Source: Psychrobacter sp. (GTDB lineage Bacteria > Pseudomonadota > Gammaproteobacteria > Pseudomonadales > Moraxellaceae). From it: DNA of 15,105 bases. This document shows positions 6,431 to 14,657 of the stretch, piece after piece. Made by a program: the position numbers and the translations under genes. Below the pieces are notes generated by a model. That model saw only the letters and a program-made list of their open reading frames with translations, was not told where the DNA came from and ran no database searches. Location of the stretch: the NCBI GenBank assembly GCA_029264635.1, contig JARIAA010000275.1:1-15105 (forward strand), written 5' to 3'. Position 1 is the first letter of the stretch. Each line of letters begins with the position of its first letter.

Positions 6431-6470
6431 AAAAAAGCGCGGCACTGTGATTAGCAGTACCGCGCTTCTC
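6431..6470. terminator. Bidirectional terminator between dapB and speC
   Basis: AAGCGCGG (6435-6442) pairs with CCGCGCTT (6460-6467), and after one mismatch ACTG (6444-6447) pairs with CAGT (6455-6458) around a 7-base loop. Six A residues before the stem give a T run on the minus strand, so it is stronger for the minus-strand decarboxylase gene ending at 6504; on the plus strand only TTCTCTT follows. Confidence 0.8.
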
Positions 6471-6503
6471 TTATTCATGATGAGTCTTTAAAAAGAATCA
6501 AAC

Positions 6504-7685
6504 CTAATCGACATAAACCACTTCTAATGGAGGAAAACCATTAAACTCAACAGATGAGTAAGAGTTAGTATAGGCACCGGTGGTTAGCCAATAAATCTTG
6601 TCGCCAATCTCAAGCTCTTCTGGCAATTGATAACCTGCCTCTTCATACATAATATCAGTTGAATCACAGGTCGGACCTGCCAAAACTACCGTACCTTCAC
6701 TCTTTGAGTTTTCCATCTTTGGCGTATAGACAGGATATTTAATGGCCTCGCCCAAAGTTTCAATCAAGCCTTGGAATAAGCCCACGTCGGTATAGACCCA
6801 GCGAGTCAGATCCGTATGCGACTTGCGAGAGATTAATACCACATCGCTGACTAGCACGCCTGAGCCACCGACCAATGAACGCCCTGGCTCCAAGATAATC
6901 TCAGGCATATCCTCATCGCTGTAATCTTCGCTTAAATAGCGCTTGATCTCTTCAGCATAGACCTGTACAGGATTTACTTCACTGATATAATTGGCTGGGA
7001 AGCCGCCCCCTAAATTAATCATTTGCAGCTTAATATTTTCTTCTCTTTTCATCCAGTCAAACATATATTTGACCTTAGCAAGGGCATCATCCCACGCGGC
7101 TACGTCTTTTTGCTGGCTACCTACATGAAATGAGATACCATAAGGAATTAAACCTAGATCACGTGCTTGTACTAGTAATTCAAGCGCCATATTAGGGTGG
7201 CAACCAAATTTACGTGAAAGAGGCCACTCAGCTGTATCTGAGCCTTGAACCAAGATACGTACAAAGATTTTTGAACCTGGCGCATATTTGGCAATGTTTT
7301 TTAAATCGGCTTCTGAATCGGTGGCATAAAGCTCTACACCTTTGTCAAAAGCATACTCAACATGTTCTGCTTTTTTAATCGTATTGCCATAAGAGATACG
7401 TGATGCATCGACGCCGCAGTCAAGAACGCGATCAAGCTCATAAATCGATGCACAATCGAAGTTTGAACCAAGTTCAGCCAATAACTCAATCACCTCAACG
7501 GCAGGACTGGCCTTCATTGCATAATGAATCTTAGCAGTAGGAAATAAGTGTGCCATCTCAGCATACTTGGTTTTGATGCGGCTTAGATCAACTACTAATA
7601 AAGGCGTTTCACGACCTTCAGCAGCTTTAGTAAATTTTTGCCAGCCAGCAGGGTCAAAATATTGGTCAATTTTGATCATGGTCAT
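6504..7685 (-). CDS. speC: Ornithine decarboxylase, PLP fold type III (alanine-racemase-like)
   Basis: Predicted to decarboxylate ornithine to putrescine, the first step of polyamine synthesis. It belongs to the eukaryotic-type ornithine/diaminopimelate/arginine decarboxylase family, not the long E. coli SpeC type, and resembles the short Pseudomonas SpeC closely. In the 393 residues are YAMKASPAVE with the PLP-binding Lys 58, SYGNTIKK (98-105), FHVGSQQ (186-192), the phosphate-binding GGGFP (226-230), EPGRS (266-270), and CDSTD starting at the catalytic Cys 340. An AAAGG ribosome site lies 9 bases before the ATG at 7685; an ATG two codons in is an alternative. Some relatives also accept lysine, so substrate preference is inferred. 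def lies 86 bp upstream on the same strand and may share transcription. Confidence 0.92.
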   Translation of the reverse strand: MTMIKIDQYFDPAGWQKFTKAAEGRETPLLVVDLSRIKTKYAEMAHLFPTAKIHYAMKASPAVEVIELLAELGSNFDCASIYELDRVLDCGVDASRISYGNTIKKAEHVEYAFDKGVELYATDSEADLKNIAKYAPGSKIFVRILVQGSDTAEWPLSRKFGCHPNMALELLVQARDLGLIPYGISFHVGSQQKDVAAWDDALAKVKYMFDWMKREENIKLQMINLGGGFPANYISEVNPVQVYAEEIKRYLSEDYSDEDMPEIILEPGRSLVGGSGVLVSDVVLISRKSHTDLTRWVYTDVGLFQGLIETLGEAIKYPVYTPKMENSKSEGTVVLAGPTCDSTDIMYEEAGYQLPEELEIGDKIYWLTTGAYTNSYSSVEFNGFPPLEVVYVD

Positions 7686-7771
7686 GATAAGAAACCTTTA
7701 AAAAAAACGATAAACTATCTAGGTGGTAGATAACATATTAATAAAATGAATGTAGAAACTTAACACAGAGA

Positions 7772-8326
7772 TTAGGCGTTCACAGGTTGAGTCTCTCTCG
7801 TTGCTTGTCTCTCACCTTGTTTCTCACGTACTTTGAGCACTTTTTTAACTTTATCGCGTGCTCGGGTCTGCTTTAATTTTGATAAATAATCGACAAAAAT
7901 GACACCATTAAGATGATCCATTTCATGTTGAATGCAGACAGCCAGTAAGCCCTCGACCTCTTTGTCGATAGTTTGACCATGCTCATCTAGCGCTTCAATG
8001 CGTACTTTATTCGGACGCTCAACTTTATCATAAACCTCAGGTACAGACAGGCAGCCCTCTTCATAAGGCTGTTTTTCATCAACCAAAGGGGTAACTTTAG
8101 GATTGATAAATACCATGGGAGTGTCTTTATTTTCAGACAAATCCATGACAATTAGCTGAATATGACGATCAACTTGCGTTGCAGCAAGACCGATGCCTTC
8201 TGCATCATACATCGTTTCAATCATATCAGCGATGAGCGTCTTAATCTCGTCATTGACTTCTTTGACAGGCGCTGCGATGGTACGCAGGCGCGGATCGGGA
8301 TAGCTTAAAATAGGGAGTAATGCCAT
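7772..8326 (-). CDS. def: Peptide deformylase
   Basis: Removes the formyl group from the initiator methionine of nascent proteins. All three metal-site motifs are present: GIGLAATQ (44-51), EGCLSVP (90-96) with the metal-ligand Cys 92, and QHEMDHLNG (133-141) with the two His ligands and catalytic Glu. The 184-residue length exceeds E. coli Def (169) mainly by a basic, lysine/arginine-rich tail after residue 150. The start follows a GAGGTG ribosome site by 8 bases, and the product starts MALLPILSYPDPRLR as usual. fmt, the common neighbour, is not adjacent here. A second deformylase elsewhere in the genome is possible. Confidence 0.96.
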   Translation of the reverse strand: MALLPILSYPDPRLRTIAAPVKEVNDEIKTLIADMIETMYDAEGIGLAATQVDRHIQLIVMDLSENKDTPMVFINPKVTPLVDEKQPYEEGCLSVPEVYDKVERPNKVRIEALDEHGQTIDKEVEGLLAVCIQHEMDHLNGVIFVDYLSKLKQTRARDKVKKVLKVREKQGERQATRETQPVNA

Positions 8327-8458
8327 GACAGCGCACCTCGATAATAAAAAATAGAATAGGCGATATTATAGGTTAAATGAGGGCAAAAGTAACATTTATC
8401 AATAGCTTTCATTATTTACTCAGTCACCTATCGCTCCTTATTTATTTATATAACCAAT

Positions 8459-8490
8459 AAAAAAAGACCTTATAGATAAGGTCTTTTTTA
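8459..8490. terminator. Terminator of the GlsB-family gene
   Basis: AAAAAAAGACCTTAT (8459-8473) pairs perfectly with ATAAGGTCTTTTTT (8476-8489) in a near loop-free palindrome. Poly-T follows the stem on both strands. It lies about 30 bases past the stop codon of the minus-strand GlsB-family gene and upstream of def, so it should separate their transcripts. Confidence 0.85.
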
Positions 8491-8518
8491 TAATCAAATA
8501 TTTTAGCTGTTTATGTTG

Positions 8519-8773
8519 TTATACACGGCGCTTACTCATAATCATCTCATACAAGAACAAGAGGATAATCGCACCGATGACTGAGAATATCAGACCAGTA
8601 AAGCCGCCATTAGCATCAATACCTATTAAACCTGCAATAAAACCACCCAACATAGCACCGACGATACCTAAGATGATAGTCATAATCCAGCCCATAGGAT
8701 CGCTACCAGGCTTGATTGCACGTGCCAACAGCCCTGCTACTAGACCTACAATGATCATCCAAATGAAACCCAT
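8519..8773 (-). CDS. GlsB/YeaQ/YmgE family membrane protein
   Basis: The 84-residue protein is almost wholly hydrophobic and glycine-rich. It has three probable membrane segments (about residues 3-18, 27-50 and 56-76) and the family pattern of an IIVGLVAGLLARAIKPG start followed by GWIMTIILGIVGAMLGGFIAG. Families of this name (transglycosylase-associated, YeaQ/YmgE) are small inner-membrane proteins often tied to stress or stationary phase; the molecular function is not known. A strong GAGGAGA ribosome site lies about 6 bases before the ATG, suggesting high translation. It is monocistronic by its terminator and the long upstream gap. Confidence 0.9.
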   Translation of the reverse strand: MGFIWMIIVGLVAGLLARAIKPGSDPMGWIMTIILGIVGAMLGGFIAGLIGIDANGGFTGLIFSVIGAIILLFLYEMIMSKRRV

Positions 8774-9215
8774 GATATTCTCCTCATTGATTAATTTTAA
8801 TTTTTAATAGTATTTTTCAAATAGTGTCTTTGACGTTAATCAAGATAAAATCAGACATATTTAGCGTGTTATGAATAAGCTCATTGTAAACATTCAATGA
8901 TACAAAGAATAAGGACAAAATGTTACCAGTGTAGGAGCTGTGTGAGAAAAATCAGACATTTGCTATTTTGCAGAGAGAATAAGTAAATGAAAGGTTACTA
9001 AAGTAAGTAAATCGCTAATGTATTTCATCATTAAATAGTATTTGTGGATAAAAACAGCAATAGTGTTAAACTATTTTTGAGTTGTAATATAAAAGCAGCG
9101 TAATTTTTGAGGTAAAAATAACACTGCTTTTACTAAAATAGCTTATATAGATCCTTTATAATAGGTATTTATCAAACAACTTATATTAAATCTATTGGAT
9201 ATAGGTAAAGACTTC
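8774..9215. other. AT-rich gene-free region
   Basis: No coding frame with start signals is seen. The region should hold the promoter of the GlsB-family gene. Also visible are a 12-bp direct repeat AAAATCAGACAT at 8847-8858 and 8948-8959, one perfect DnaA-box sequence TGTGGATAA (9043-9051), and the hairpin at 9091-9131 that probably ends the mpl transcript. Confidence 0.55.
9091..9131 (-). terminator. Probable mpl terminator hairpin
   Basis: AAAAGCAG (9091-9098) pairs with CTGCTTTT (9124-9131). The stem continues with GT/AC and ATTTTT/AAAAAT after single mismatches, around the loop GAGGT (9109-9113). On the minus strand the stem is followed by TTTTATATT. It starts 85 bases past the mpl stop codon. 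Confidence 0.6.
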
Positions 9216-10748
9216 TTAGCTTCGACTAGTCGACTTGCGTAGGGCCGTTAATAGGCGCTCATGAATGCCTTCAAAGCCGCCATTGGACATGATGATAATG
9301 GCATCGCCTGCTTGGGCATTGCTCACAATATGATCAATAATAGCCTCTATACTTGGTATGACCTGTTGTTTGCCGTTATGCTGAGCACGATCAATGACCT
9401 CCTTGAGTCCCCATTCAAGACCAGTAGGCTCATACCAAAGCGTGTAATCTGCTAGAGCCGCTGACTTCGCTAAACTGTCCTGATGAATACCCATCTTCAT
9501 TGTGTTACTGCGAGGCTCAATGATGGCCCATAGACGTCTACCAGAGAGTTTTTTTCGAGCGCCATCTAAAGTAGTTGTGATTGCAGTAGGATGATGCGCA
9601 AAATCATCAAAGACTAAAATATTACTGACATCATCGATCAGCTCCATACGACGTTTAATACCAGCAAAAGCTGAGAGGGCTGCGCAGGCAGTGGCGACAT
9701 CTACGCCAACATGATAGGCGGCTGCTATGGCGACCAGTGCATTATTGACATTATGAATACCACTCATCGCCCAATCGACCACAGCTGTTGCTGAAGGCTC
9801 TGCGTTGAAACTGACTTTGAATTGACTACCATCTTCGGTGATGAGCGCCGCTTGCCAATCGCTACTAGTCGTATGGCTTGCAGCATTCTGTTTATCATCT
9901 GATTGATTGTTCACAGATTGAGCGTCCGTGACGGTGGTACGCCAGATAGGAGTCCACACGCCTTTAGCAAGTGTGTCTTCTAAGCTGATTGTTGCCGCTG
10001 GCATAATGATTTTACCATTACTGGGTATCATACGTATCATGTGATGAAACTGAGTCTGAATGGCACCAAGATCAGCAAAAATATCCGCATGATCAAATTC
10101 AAGATTGTTTAAGATAGCTGTACGTGGACGATAATGAACAAACTTTGAGCGTTTATCAAAAAAAGCAGAATCATACTCATCTGCCTCTATCACAAAATAT
10201 CCTAAATCTGAGGATTTTGGCTGATTATTTCCTTCCGTACTTGGTTTGTCAGTTGACGTACTATCTGCCCCTAAATAACTGCTATGGGCAAAAACGCTTT
10301 GCAGGCGCTCATCTGTAGTGTCTACTAAAGGCACGCCTCCAATCAAAAACCCAGCGTCTATACCTGCGTATTGTAATATCCAAGCCAGCATGGTCGTTGT
10401 CGTCGTTTTACCATGTGTCCCAGCTACAGCCAGCACATGGCGCGACTGCAAGACTTGCTCGGATAAAAATTGCGGGCCTGAGGTATAACGCATACCTTGA
10501 TCCAGCATATATTCAATAACATCCATGCCACGCTTCATTGCATTGCCTACCACCACCAAGTCAGGCGTTGATTGCAAATGTTCTCTAAGATATCCTTCTT
10601 GAATCGTGACGCCAGCATGTTCAAGCTGAGTGGACATAGGAGGATAGACATTAGTGTCTGAACCTGTCACCCTGTGGCCAAGCGACCGCGCTAGTAGCGC
10701 AAGCGAACCCATAAAGGTGCCACAAATACCAAGAATATGAATATGCAT
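9216..10748 (-). CDS. mpl: UDP-MurNAc tripeptide ligase Mpl (murein recycling)
   Basis: Mpl joins recycled murein tripeptide (L-Ala-gamma-D-Glu-meso-DAP) to UDP-N-acetylmuramate, returning it to peptidoglycan synthesis. In the 510 residues the Mur-ligase layout is clear: N-terminal Rossmann domain starting MHIHILGICGTFMGS, P-loop GTHGKTTT (110-117), EADEYDSAFFDKRSKFVHY (188-206), NNLEFDHADIF (214-224), FDDFAHHPTAI and EPRSNTMKMG in the C-terminal domain, and MSNGGFEGIH near the end. It is about 50 residues longer than E. coli Mpl because of two polar Ser/Thr/Asn/Asp-rich insertions at about 146-182 and 274-297. MurC is related, but the EPRSNTMKMG and NGGFEGIH motifs fit Mpl. A terminator-separated gap isolates it from the lipoprotein gene upstream. 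Confidence 0.95.
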   Translation of the reverse strand: MHIHILGICGTFMGSLALLARSLGHRVTGSDTNVYPPMSTQLEHAGVTIQEGYLREHLQSTPDLVVVGNAMKRGMDVIEYMLDQGMRYTSGPQFLSEQVLQSRHVLAVAGTHGKTTTTTMLAWILQYAGIDAGFLIGGVPLVDTTDERLQSVFAHSSYLGADSTSTDKPSTEGNNQPKSSDLGYFVIEADEYDSAFFDKRSKFVHYRPRTAILNNLEFDHADIFADLGAIQTQFHHMIRMIPSNGKIIMPAATISLEDTLAKGVWTPIWRTTVTDAQSVNNQSDDKQNAASHTTSSDWQAALITEDGSQFKVSFNAEPSATAVVDWAMSGIHNVNNALVAIAAAYHVGVDVATACAALSAFAGIKRRMELIDDVSNILVFDDFAHHPTAITTTLDGARKKLSGRRLWAIIEPRSNTMKMGIHQDSLAKSAALADYTLWYEPTGLEWGLKEVIDRAQHNGKQQVIPSIEAIIDHIVSNAQAGDAIIIMSNGGFEGIHERLLTALRKSTSRS

Positions 10749-10890
10749 AGATGTTCCAAGCTTCGATAATAAAAATTGAATGAAAAAAATGGCGATTAAA
10801 TAGGATACGGCGATCGCTAGATGCTATAAACCTCTTTACTTGAGCCTCAGTAGTGCTCATTGTAAAGTAAACCCTAATAGATAACCAATA

Positions 10891-10913
10891 AAAAACGCCT
10901 AACAAGTAGGCGT
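10891..10913 (-). terminator. Terminator of the NlpE-like lipoprotein gene
   Basis: ACGCCTA (10895-10901) pairs with TAGGCGT (10907-10913) around a 5-base loop. Read on the minus strand the stem is followed by a run of at least six T. It starts about 32 bases after the stop codon of the gene ending at 10945. Confidence 0.8.
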
Positions 10914-10944
10914 ATACAATCGGTACGAACCCTTTTAAAAGGCG

Positions 10945-11589
10945 CTATTTTCTAGCCAAGGTAAAGTCAGCATTCAACGTATTATCATCATTCATCATAA
11001 CAAGATGATTGTCCTGAATGGTATAGCTTTCAATATTCTTATTTTCATAAACAATAGTAATCAAGGTATCGTCTTGACGATAAACGCCCTCCTCAATTAA
11101 TGGAACGGTAGGGGTTTTGGGATTCTCATAAAGACTGGTTTTCATGACCGAACCATCAGAAAATAAGTTTAGCGTCACTGCGATACTTTCACAAAAGGAG
11201 CAAGGTAAAATTCCTAGATAGTCTCCGATCAACGTTGCCTGCAGTTCGCTGCTTGCACGGTTGTCTGAAATCATCGGTGTGCGGCGTGTCTGAGCGTCAT
11301 CAGACTTAGCCGCCCCAATAAGCGACTCACCCTCACCAGACACCGTATCTGCCAGCGCAAGACTATCACTATCAGCACTCAACGGCGCCGCGTCATACTG
11401 ACTGTTGGCACGTACTTTAACATCTGTCATTGATTGCTTCATACTAGCACTATGAGTAGCGGCCGTGGTAGACGACTGGCTATCACAGCTTAGCAACATC
11501 AAACAAAAGGGTAAGGATAATAATGCTCCACCAAAGTGTTTGATAGAGGAAGGTAGAGTAAAACTAATAGGCGCTAAATATTTCATCAT
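10945..11589 (-). CDS. NlpE N-terminal domain lipoprotein
   Basis: I take the ATG at 11589 (214 residues; a second ATG follows at once). The signal peptide ends in the lipobox LLSC with Cys 35, so the protein is predicted to be a lipidated envelope protein. A long polar Ser/Asp/Ala-rich linker (about 36-115) leads to an NlpE-N-like domain, GDYLGILPCSFCESIAVTLN (about 122-141), with the CxxC pair at Cys 130 and 133, followed by a beta-rich part (LYENPKTPTVPLIEEGVYR, then DDTLITIVYENK). In E. coli, NlpE senses surface contact and envelope stress through the Cpx system and links to copper; here only the N-terminal-type domain is present. The frame is open 30 codons upstream to a TTG without a ribosome site. 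dsbB lies upstream but 546 bp away. Confidence 0.82.
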   Translation of the reverse strand: MMKYLAPISFTLPSSIKHFGGALLSLPFCLMLLSCDSQSSTTAATHSASMKQSMTDVKVRANSQYDAAPLSADSDSLALADTVSGEGESLIGAAKSDDAQTRRTPMISDNRASSELQATLIGDYLGILPCSFCESIAVTLNLFSDGSVMKTSLYENPKTPTVPLIEEGVYRQDDTLITIVYENKNIESYTIQDNHLVMMNDDNTLNADFTLARK

Positions 11590-12135
11590 TATACCAAAAG
11601 CAAGCAAATCCCTTGCAAACAAAAAAAGTATATAAAGTATTAAAAGTATTAATATCCACACTAATAGTAGCGTTATCAAGATTTTGTTACGTTGTAAAAG
11701 CGTGACTAGTCCTTAACTCCAAAAATAGCCGTACAATCTGCTTTTATATGCCATCTAGTACCTTTTATCTTATTTAATATTTATATTCACTGATAAAATA
11801 TAAAAATTGGTAAATTAGTAAAAGTAAAAGGTAGAATATTTAAGATAGAGGGTGCACAAGATAACAAAACAGTATTGCTACTATGTAGATTTTTTGTTAT
11901 GAAATATAAAAGAGAAAGTAACAAAAAAGGAAGTAACAAAAATAGAGAATAAACCGATAGAAATGTCATCGATTAAAATAGAGTTTCAAAAGAAGAGCTT
12001 ACGAATAAACAGTATGGATTCAAGTGTCCATAGACAAGGTGTATTGTCTAGATATCCGTCTACAGCCTGATTAAGCTTGTTGGTAAGCCTACGTACTGCT
12101 TAGCCAGTTGCAAAGCAATGACTGCTTAAATAGAA
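11590..12135. other. Long AT-rich gene-free region between dsbB and the lipoprotein gene
   Basis: No convincing gene is seen. A 60-codon hydrophobic minus-strand frame at 11787-11969 lacks a ribosome site and family resemblance. Visible structure is limited to a near-tandem AAGTAACAAAAA repeat at about 11916-11942 and an inverted repeat TAGACAA / TTGTCTA (12031-12037, 12044-12050) with a 6-base loop but no T run. The lipoprotein promoter should lie here. No clear dsbB terminator was found. Confidence 0.5.
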
Positions 12136-12657
12136 TTAATGTGTAAATACTAGAGGGCGTAAAATGCGCCAAAGTATAAGAATATGAACCAATAATAGAA
12201 CGGCAAAGAATATCAATGACTGCTCAGGGATACTCAGCCCTAAAAACTGCCAAGAAATAGACGCACACTCTCCTGAACCTGCAAAAACCTCTTTGAGGAC
12301 TTGCTGCATAGGCAACGTATCAAGCCAATAATCTAAGCCTGGCCCACATGATGGCACCTGATCAGCAGGCAGATGCTGTAGCCAAACATGACGCGCTGCT
12401 ACAGAAGTTGCCCAACCGATACCTGCCAAACTACCCATCCATAACAAGAGCTTGAAAGCGATGGATTTGGGATTGATCAGTACAGCAATTAAGGCAAAAC
12501 CACCCATCACCATCAGTCCAATACGTTGAAAAATACATAATGGACAGGGCGTGAGCCCCATATAACGCTGTAAAAAGAATAGCGCATAACTCATGCCAAC
12601 GACAGTCATAATGACCAAGAATGCTTGTAAACTGCGGTAGTTAGTCAGTCGGTGCAT
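12136..12657 (-). CDS. dsbB: Disulfide bond formation protein DsbB
   Basis: DsbB is the inner-membrane oxidase that re-oxidises periplasmic DsbA and passes electrons to quinones. The 173-residue protein (176 in E. coli) shows four membrane segments (about 10-30, 42-61, 68-88 and 145-166). It has the first redox pair CPLC (Cys 38 and 41) followed by the conserved FQR, and the second pair Cys 104 (VPSCGPGLDYWLDTLP) and Cys 131 (GECASISW) in the long periplasmic loop. All four catalytic cysteines are present. The ribosome site is weak (TAAGAG). It starts 54 bp after the gshA stop codon on the same strand, so joint transcription is plausible. Confidence 0.96.
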   Translation of the reverse strand: MHRLTNYRSLQAFLVIMTVVGMSYALFFLQRYMGLTPCPLCIFQRIGLMVMGGFALIAVLINPKSIAFKLLLWMGSLAGIGWATSVAARHVWLQHLPADQVPSCGPGLDYWLDTLPMQQVLKEVFAGSGECASISWQFLGLSIPEQSLIFFAVLLLVHILILWRILRPLVFTH

Positions 12658-12711
12658 CTGATACGTACTCTTAGGGAAGTATATAAAGGTTAATACTAAA
12701 GGCTATCAATA

Positions 12712-14274
12712 TTAACGATACTGTTCTAAAAAGTCCATAAAATCTTCAGTTTCTGCTTCCTCAATCTCAGCTTGCTGCAAAATGGACTTTTCAGCCAAGA
12801 CTTCATATTTGGCTTGAGTATTGGGACTGAAAGTTTGCGCTAATAACGCGTCACGATGCTGCTGCGCTAATGTCAGTCCAAGCTGCCACATACCACCTAA
12901 ACGCTCACTATCGGCATTAACTTGAGCTGAAATAGTTGATTCAGAATGACTTGCTTTCCCTTGCATGAGTGCTAAGGCGGCGCGGTAATCGTTACCACCA
13001 TAATGTGCATCAAACATGGCTGCTAATGGCAGCATATTATTTAAATGCTCAAGCATCCAGCGCTCTAGTGGTACCTCTATACCATCATTAACGATATGCA
13101 GATTGGTACGGCGACCTTCGTTGACTACGCGCTCAACATTAATGGCCAACTCTTCTTCTTCTTCAGGTAATAAGTCAGGTGAGTCATTGAGTAGACAGTA
13201 CAAGGCAACAATTTCTAAAAAGCAGGCACTAGATAGACGGATACCGACGTCGCTGTAAGGATCAAGATCTATAGCGCGAAACTCAACATAGGCAATACCA
13301 CGGCGCTCTAACGCTTCTGTTGGGGTCTCTCCACGGTTGGCAATTTGTTTTGGACGAATAGGGCTATAATATTCATTCTCTATCTGCAAAATATGATCGT
13401 TAATTTGAATAGGATTGCCATCAGCATCATTCAGACCCAGCTTTTTAAAGCTTTCATGCGGGGTTTGAATAGCACGGCGCAGGCCTGCGATGTACTCAGG
13501 TAAGTCATTGTAGCGAATATCGAGATTTTCTTGCACGCTATTGGTATAACCAAGCTTACCCATACGCAGGCTGGTCGCCGTAGGCTTATAATACGTTGAG
13601 TCATTTTGTAAAATGAGATCATGCTCGAGCCCTGCCAAAAAGCAAGAAGAGACATTTGGACTTGCACCCAGTAGATACAGAATGATACTGGTCAGACGTT
13701 TAAAGTTACGAATAAGACCAAGGTATTTATCGTTTTTAAAATCAGTCAGGGTTTGATTGTGGGCACTAGAGGTTTGAGCTTGCCATGTTTCAAACAGCCC
13801 ATCTCCAAAGGATAAGTTATAATGCAGCCCAGCGATTGCCTGCATACGACGGCCATAACGTATGCCAAGACCGCTACGATACAAGGTTTTGAGTTTACCC
13901 GTATTTGAGCGACCATAATCTGCCAAAGGAATGTCTTCATCTTCAGCAGAGCGCATATAAGGCATAGATAAAGGCCACATCAGCTCATCTTCAGGTAAGG
14001 CACGATAAACTAGTACATGTAGCTGTCGCAACATGAGCAGCGTGTCTTTAGGTGAGTCTTTAGGATCAGTGATAAGCTCAAGCAAATTCTCTGAATAATC
14101 AGTCGTAATAAAAGGATGCGTCAGCTTTGATCCAAGCTTTTTTGGATGGGGTACTTGGGTTAAATAGCCATCGGACTTGACCCGTAAACCTTCTTTTTCG
14201 ATACCGCGTAGCATTCCAATCAAATGCTCGTCATGTATCCAGCTTGGGACTTTAAACTTGGCAAAATCACTCAT
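12712..14274 (-). CDS. gshA: Glutamate-cysteine ligase GshA
   Basis: GshA makes gamma-glutamylcysteine from glutamate, cysteine and ATP, the first and rate-setting step of glutathione synthesis. The 520-residue product equals the gammaproteobacterial type (518 in E. coli). Visible landmarks are GIEKEGLRV (about 24-32) in the ATP/metal site, TTDYSENLLELIT (57-69), MPYMRSAEDEDIPLADYG (104-121), GLHYNLSF (149-156), and YVEFRAIDLDPYSDVGI in the second half. The start follows no clear Shine-Dalgarno, only ATAGATGA. gshB is not in the window. dsbB lies 54 bp downstream on the same strand, linking cytoplasmic thiol supply with periplasmic disulfide formation. Confidence 0.97.
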   Translation of the reverse strand: MSDFAKFKVPSWIHDEHLIGMLRGIEKEGLRVKSDGYLTQVPHPKKLGSKLTHPFITTDYSENLLELITDPKDSPKDTLLMLRQLHVLVYRALPEDELMWPLSMPYMRSAEDEDIPLADYGRSNTGKLKTLYRSGLGIRYGRRMQAIAGLHYNLSFGDGLFETWQAQTSSAHNQTLTDFKNDKYLGLIRNFKRLTSIILYLLGASPNVSSCFLAGLEHDLILQNDSTYYKPTATSLRMGKLGYTNSVQENLDIRYNDLPEYIAGLRRAIQTPHESFKKLGLNDADGNPIQINDHILQIENEYYSPIRPKQIANRGETPTEALERRGIAYVEFRAIDLDPYSDVGIRLSSACFLEIVALYCLLNDSPDLLPEEEEELAINVERVVNEGRRTNLHIVNDGIEVPLERWMLEHLNNMLPLAAMFDAHYGGNDYRAALALMQGKASHSESTISAQVNADSERLGGMWQLGLTLAQQHRDALLAQTFSPNTQAKYEVLAEKSILQQAEIEEAETEDFMDFLEQYR

Positions 14275-14657
14275 AATATGTCATCTATTGTTATTCATTA
14301 TTTTGTATCAAAGCAGAGCTTTTATAATTAAAAGCGGATGCTTAGGAATATTCGGTGTAAAGAGTTCAGTCAGTTTAGCCCATTGCACCATTAAAAACCA
14401 AGCACAATTACAAATTCAGTAACTTTTGCGTAAGGTGTTTTTCGAGGTTTATCTTCGATTACTTGAAGCAATAGGAGGAACTGCTCATGGATAAAAACTG
14501 ATTTGCTTACTTTATGGTTAAGGAAATACTGGTTAAAGAATCGTCGAACACTTTTCAATACTGATAAAGCAAAAAGCATCTACCATAGATAGATGCTTTT
14601 GTTGTCTGCTTAATATCAATAGTTAAATATTGAGTCGATTCAGCTCTTTAGCTTGTC
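14275..14657. other. Gene-free region between the Roadblock-like gene and gshA
   Basis: This stretch should carry the gshA promoter. It contains an inverted repeat GCTTTT / AAAAGC at 14318-14335 that overlaps AT-rich -10-like sequence. On the plus strand a perfect AGGAGG at 14473-14478 precedes a four-codon frame (14487-14501). The 62-codon minus-strand frame at 14391-14579 has no recognisable family. The terminator at 14572-14600 closes the region. Confidence 0.5.
14572..14600. terminator. Terminator of the Roadblock-like gene
   Basis: AAAAGCATCTA (14572-14582) pairs perfectly with TAGATGCTTTT (14590-14600), an 11-bp stem with a 7-base loop. On the minus strand it is followed by a run of five T, fitting termination of the gene that ends at 14658. 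Confidence 0.82.

Noticed and set aside
7195..7215. TTTACGTGAAA inside speC considered as parS-like
   Set aside because: The right half fits but the left half has several mismatches (about 11 of 16).
8774..9215. The gene-free AT-rich stretch considered as the replication origin
   Set aside because: Only one perfect DnaA box, and the usual neighbours dnaA, dnaN or gidA are absent.
10651..10905. 84-codon minus-strand frame overlapping the mpl start
   Set aside because: Runs out of frame into mpl; the mpl N-terminus is unmistakable and this product resembles nothing.
11588..11593. TATAAT on the minus strand at the lipoprotein start, considered as its -10 element
   Set aside because: It overlaps the start codon, so a transcript beginning there would lack the start and signal peptide.
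11787..11969. 60-codon hydrophobic minus-strand frame
   Set aside because: Sits in AT-rich DNA where Leu/Phe-rich frames arise by chance; no ribosome site and no known family.
12031..12050. TAGACAA/TTGTCTA inverted repeat considered as the dsbB terminator
   Set aside because: AT-rich 7-bp stem without a following T run on the minus strand.
14391..14579. 62-codon minus-strand frame, considered as a transposase tail
   Set aside because: No transposase motif or terminal repeats were found, and it overlaps a terminator.
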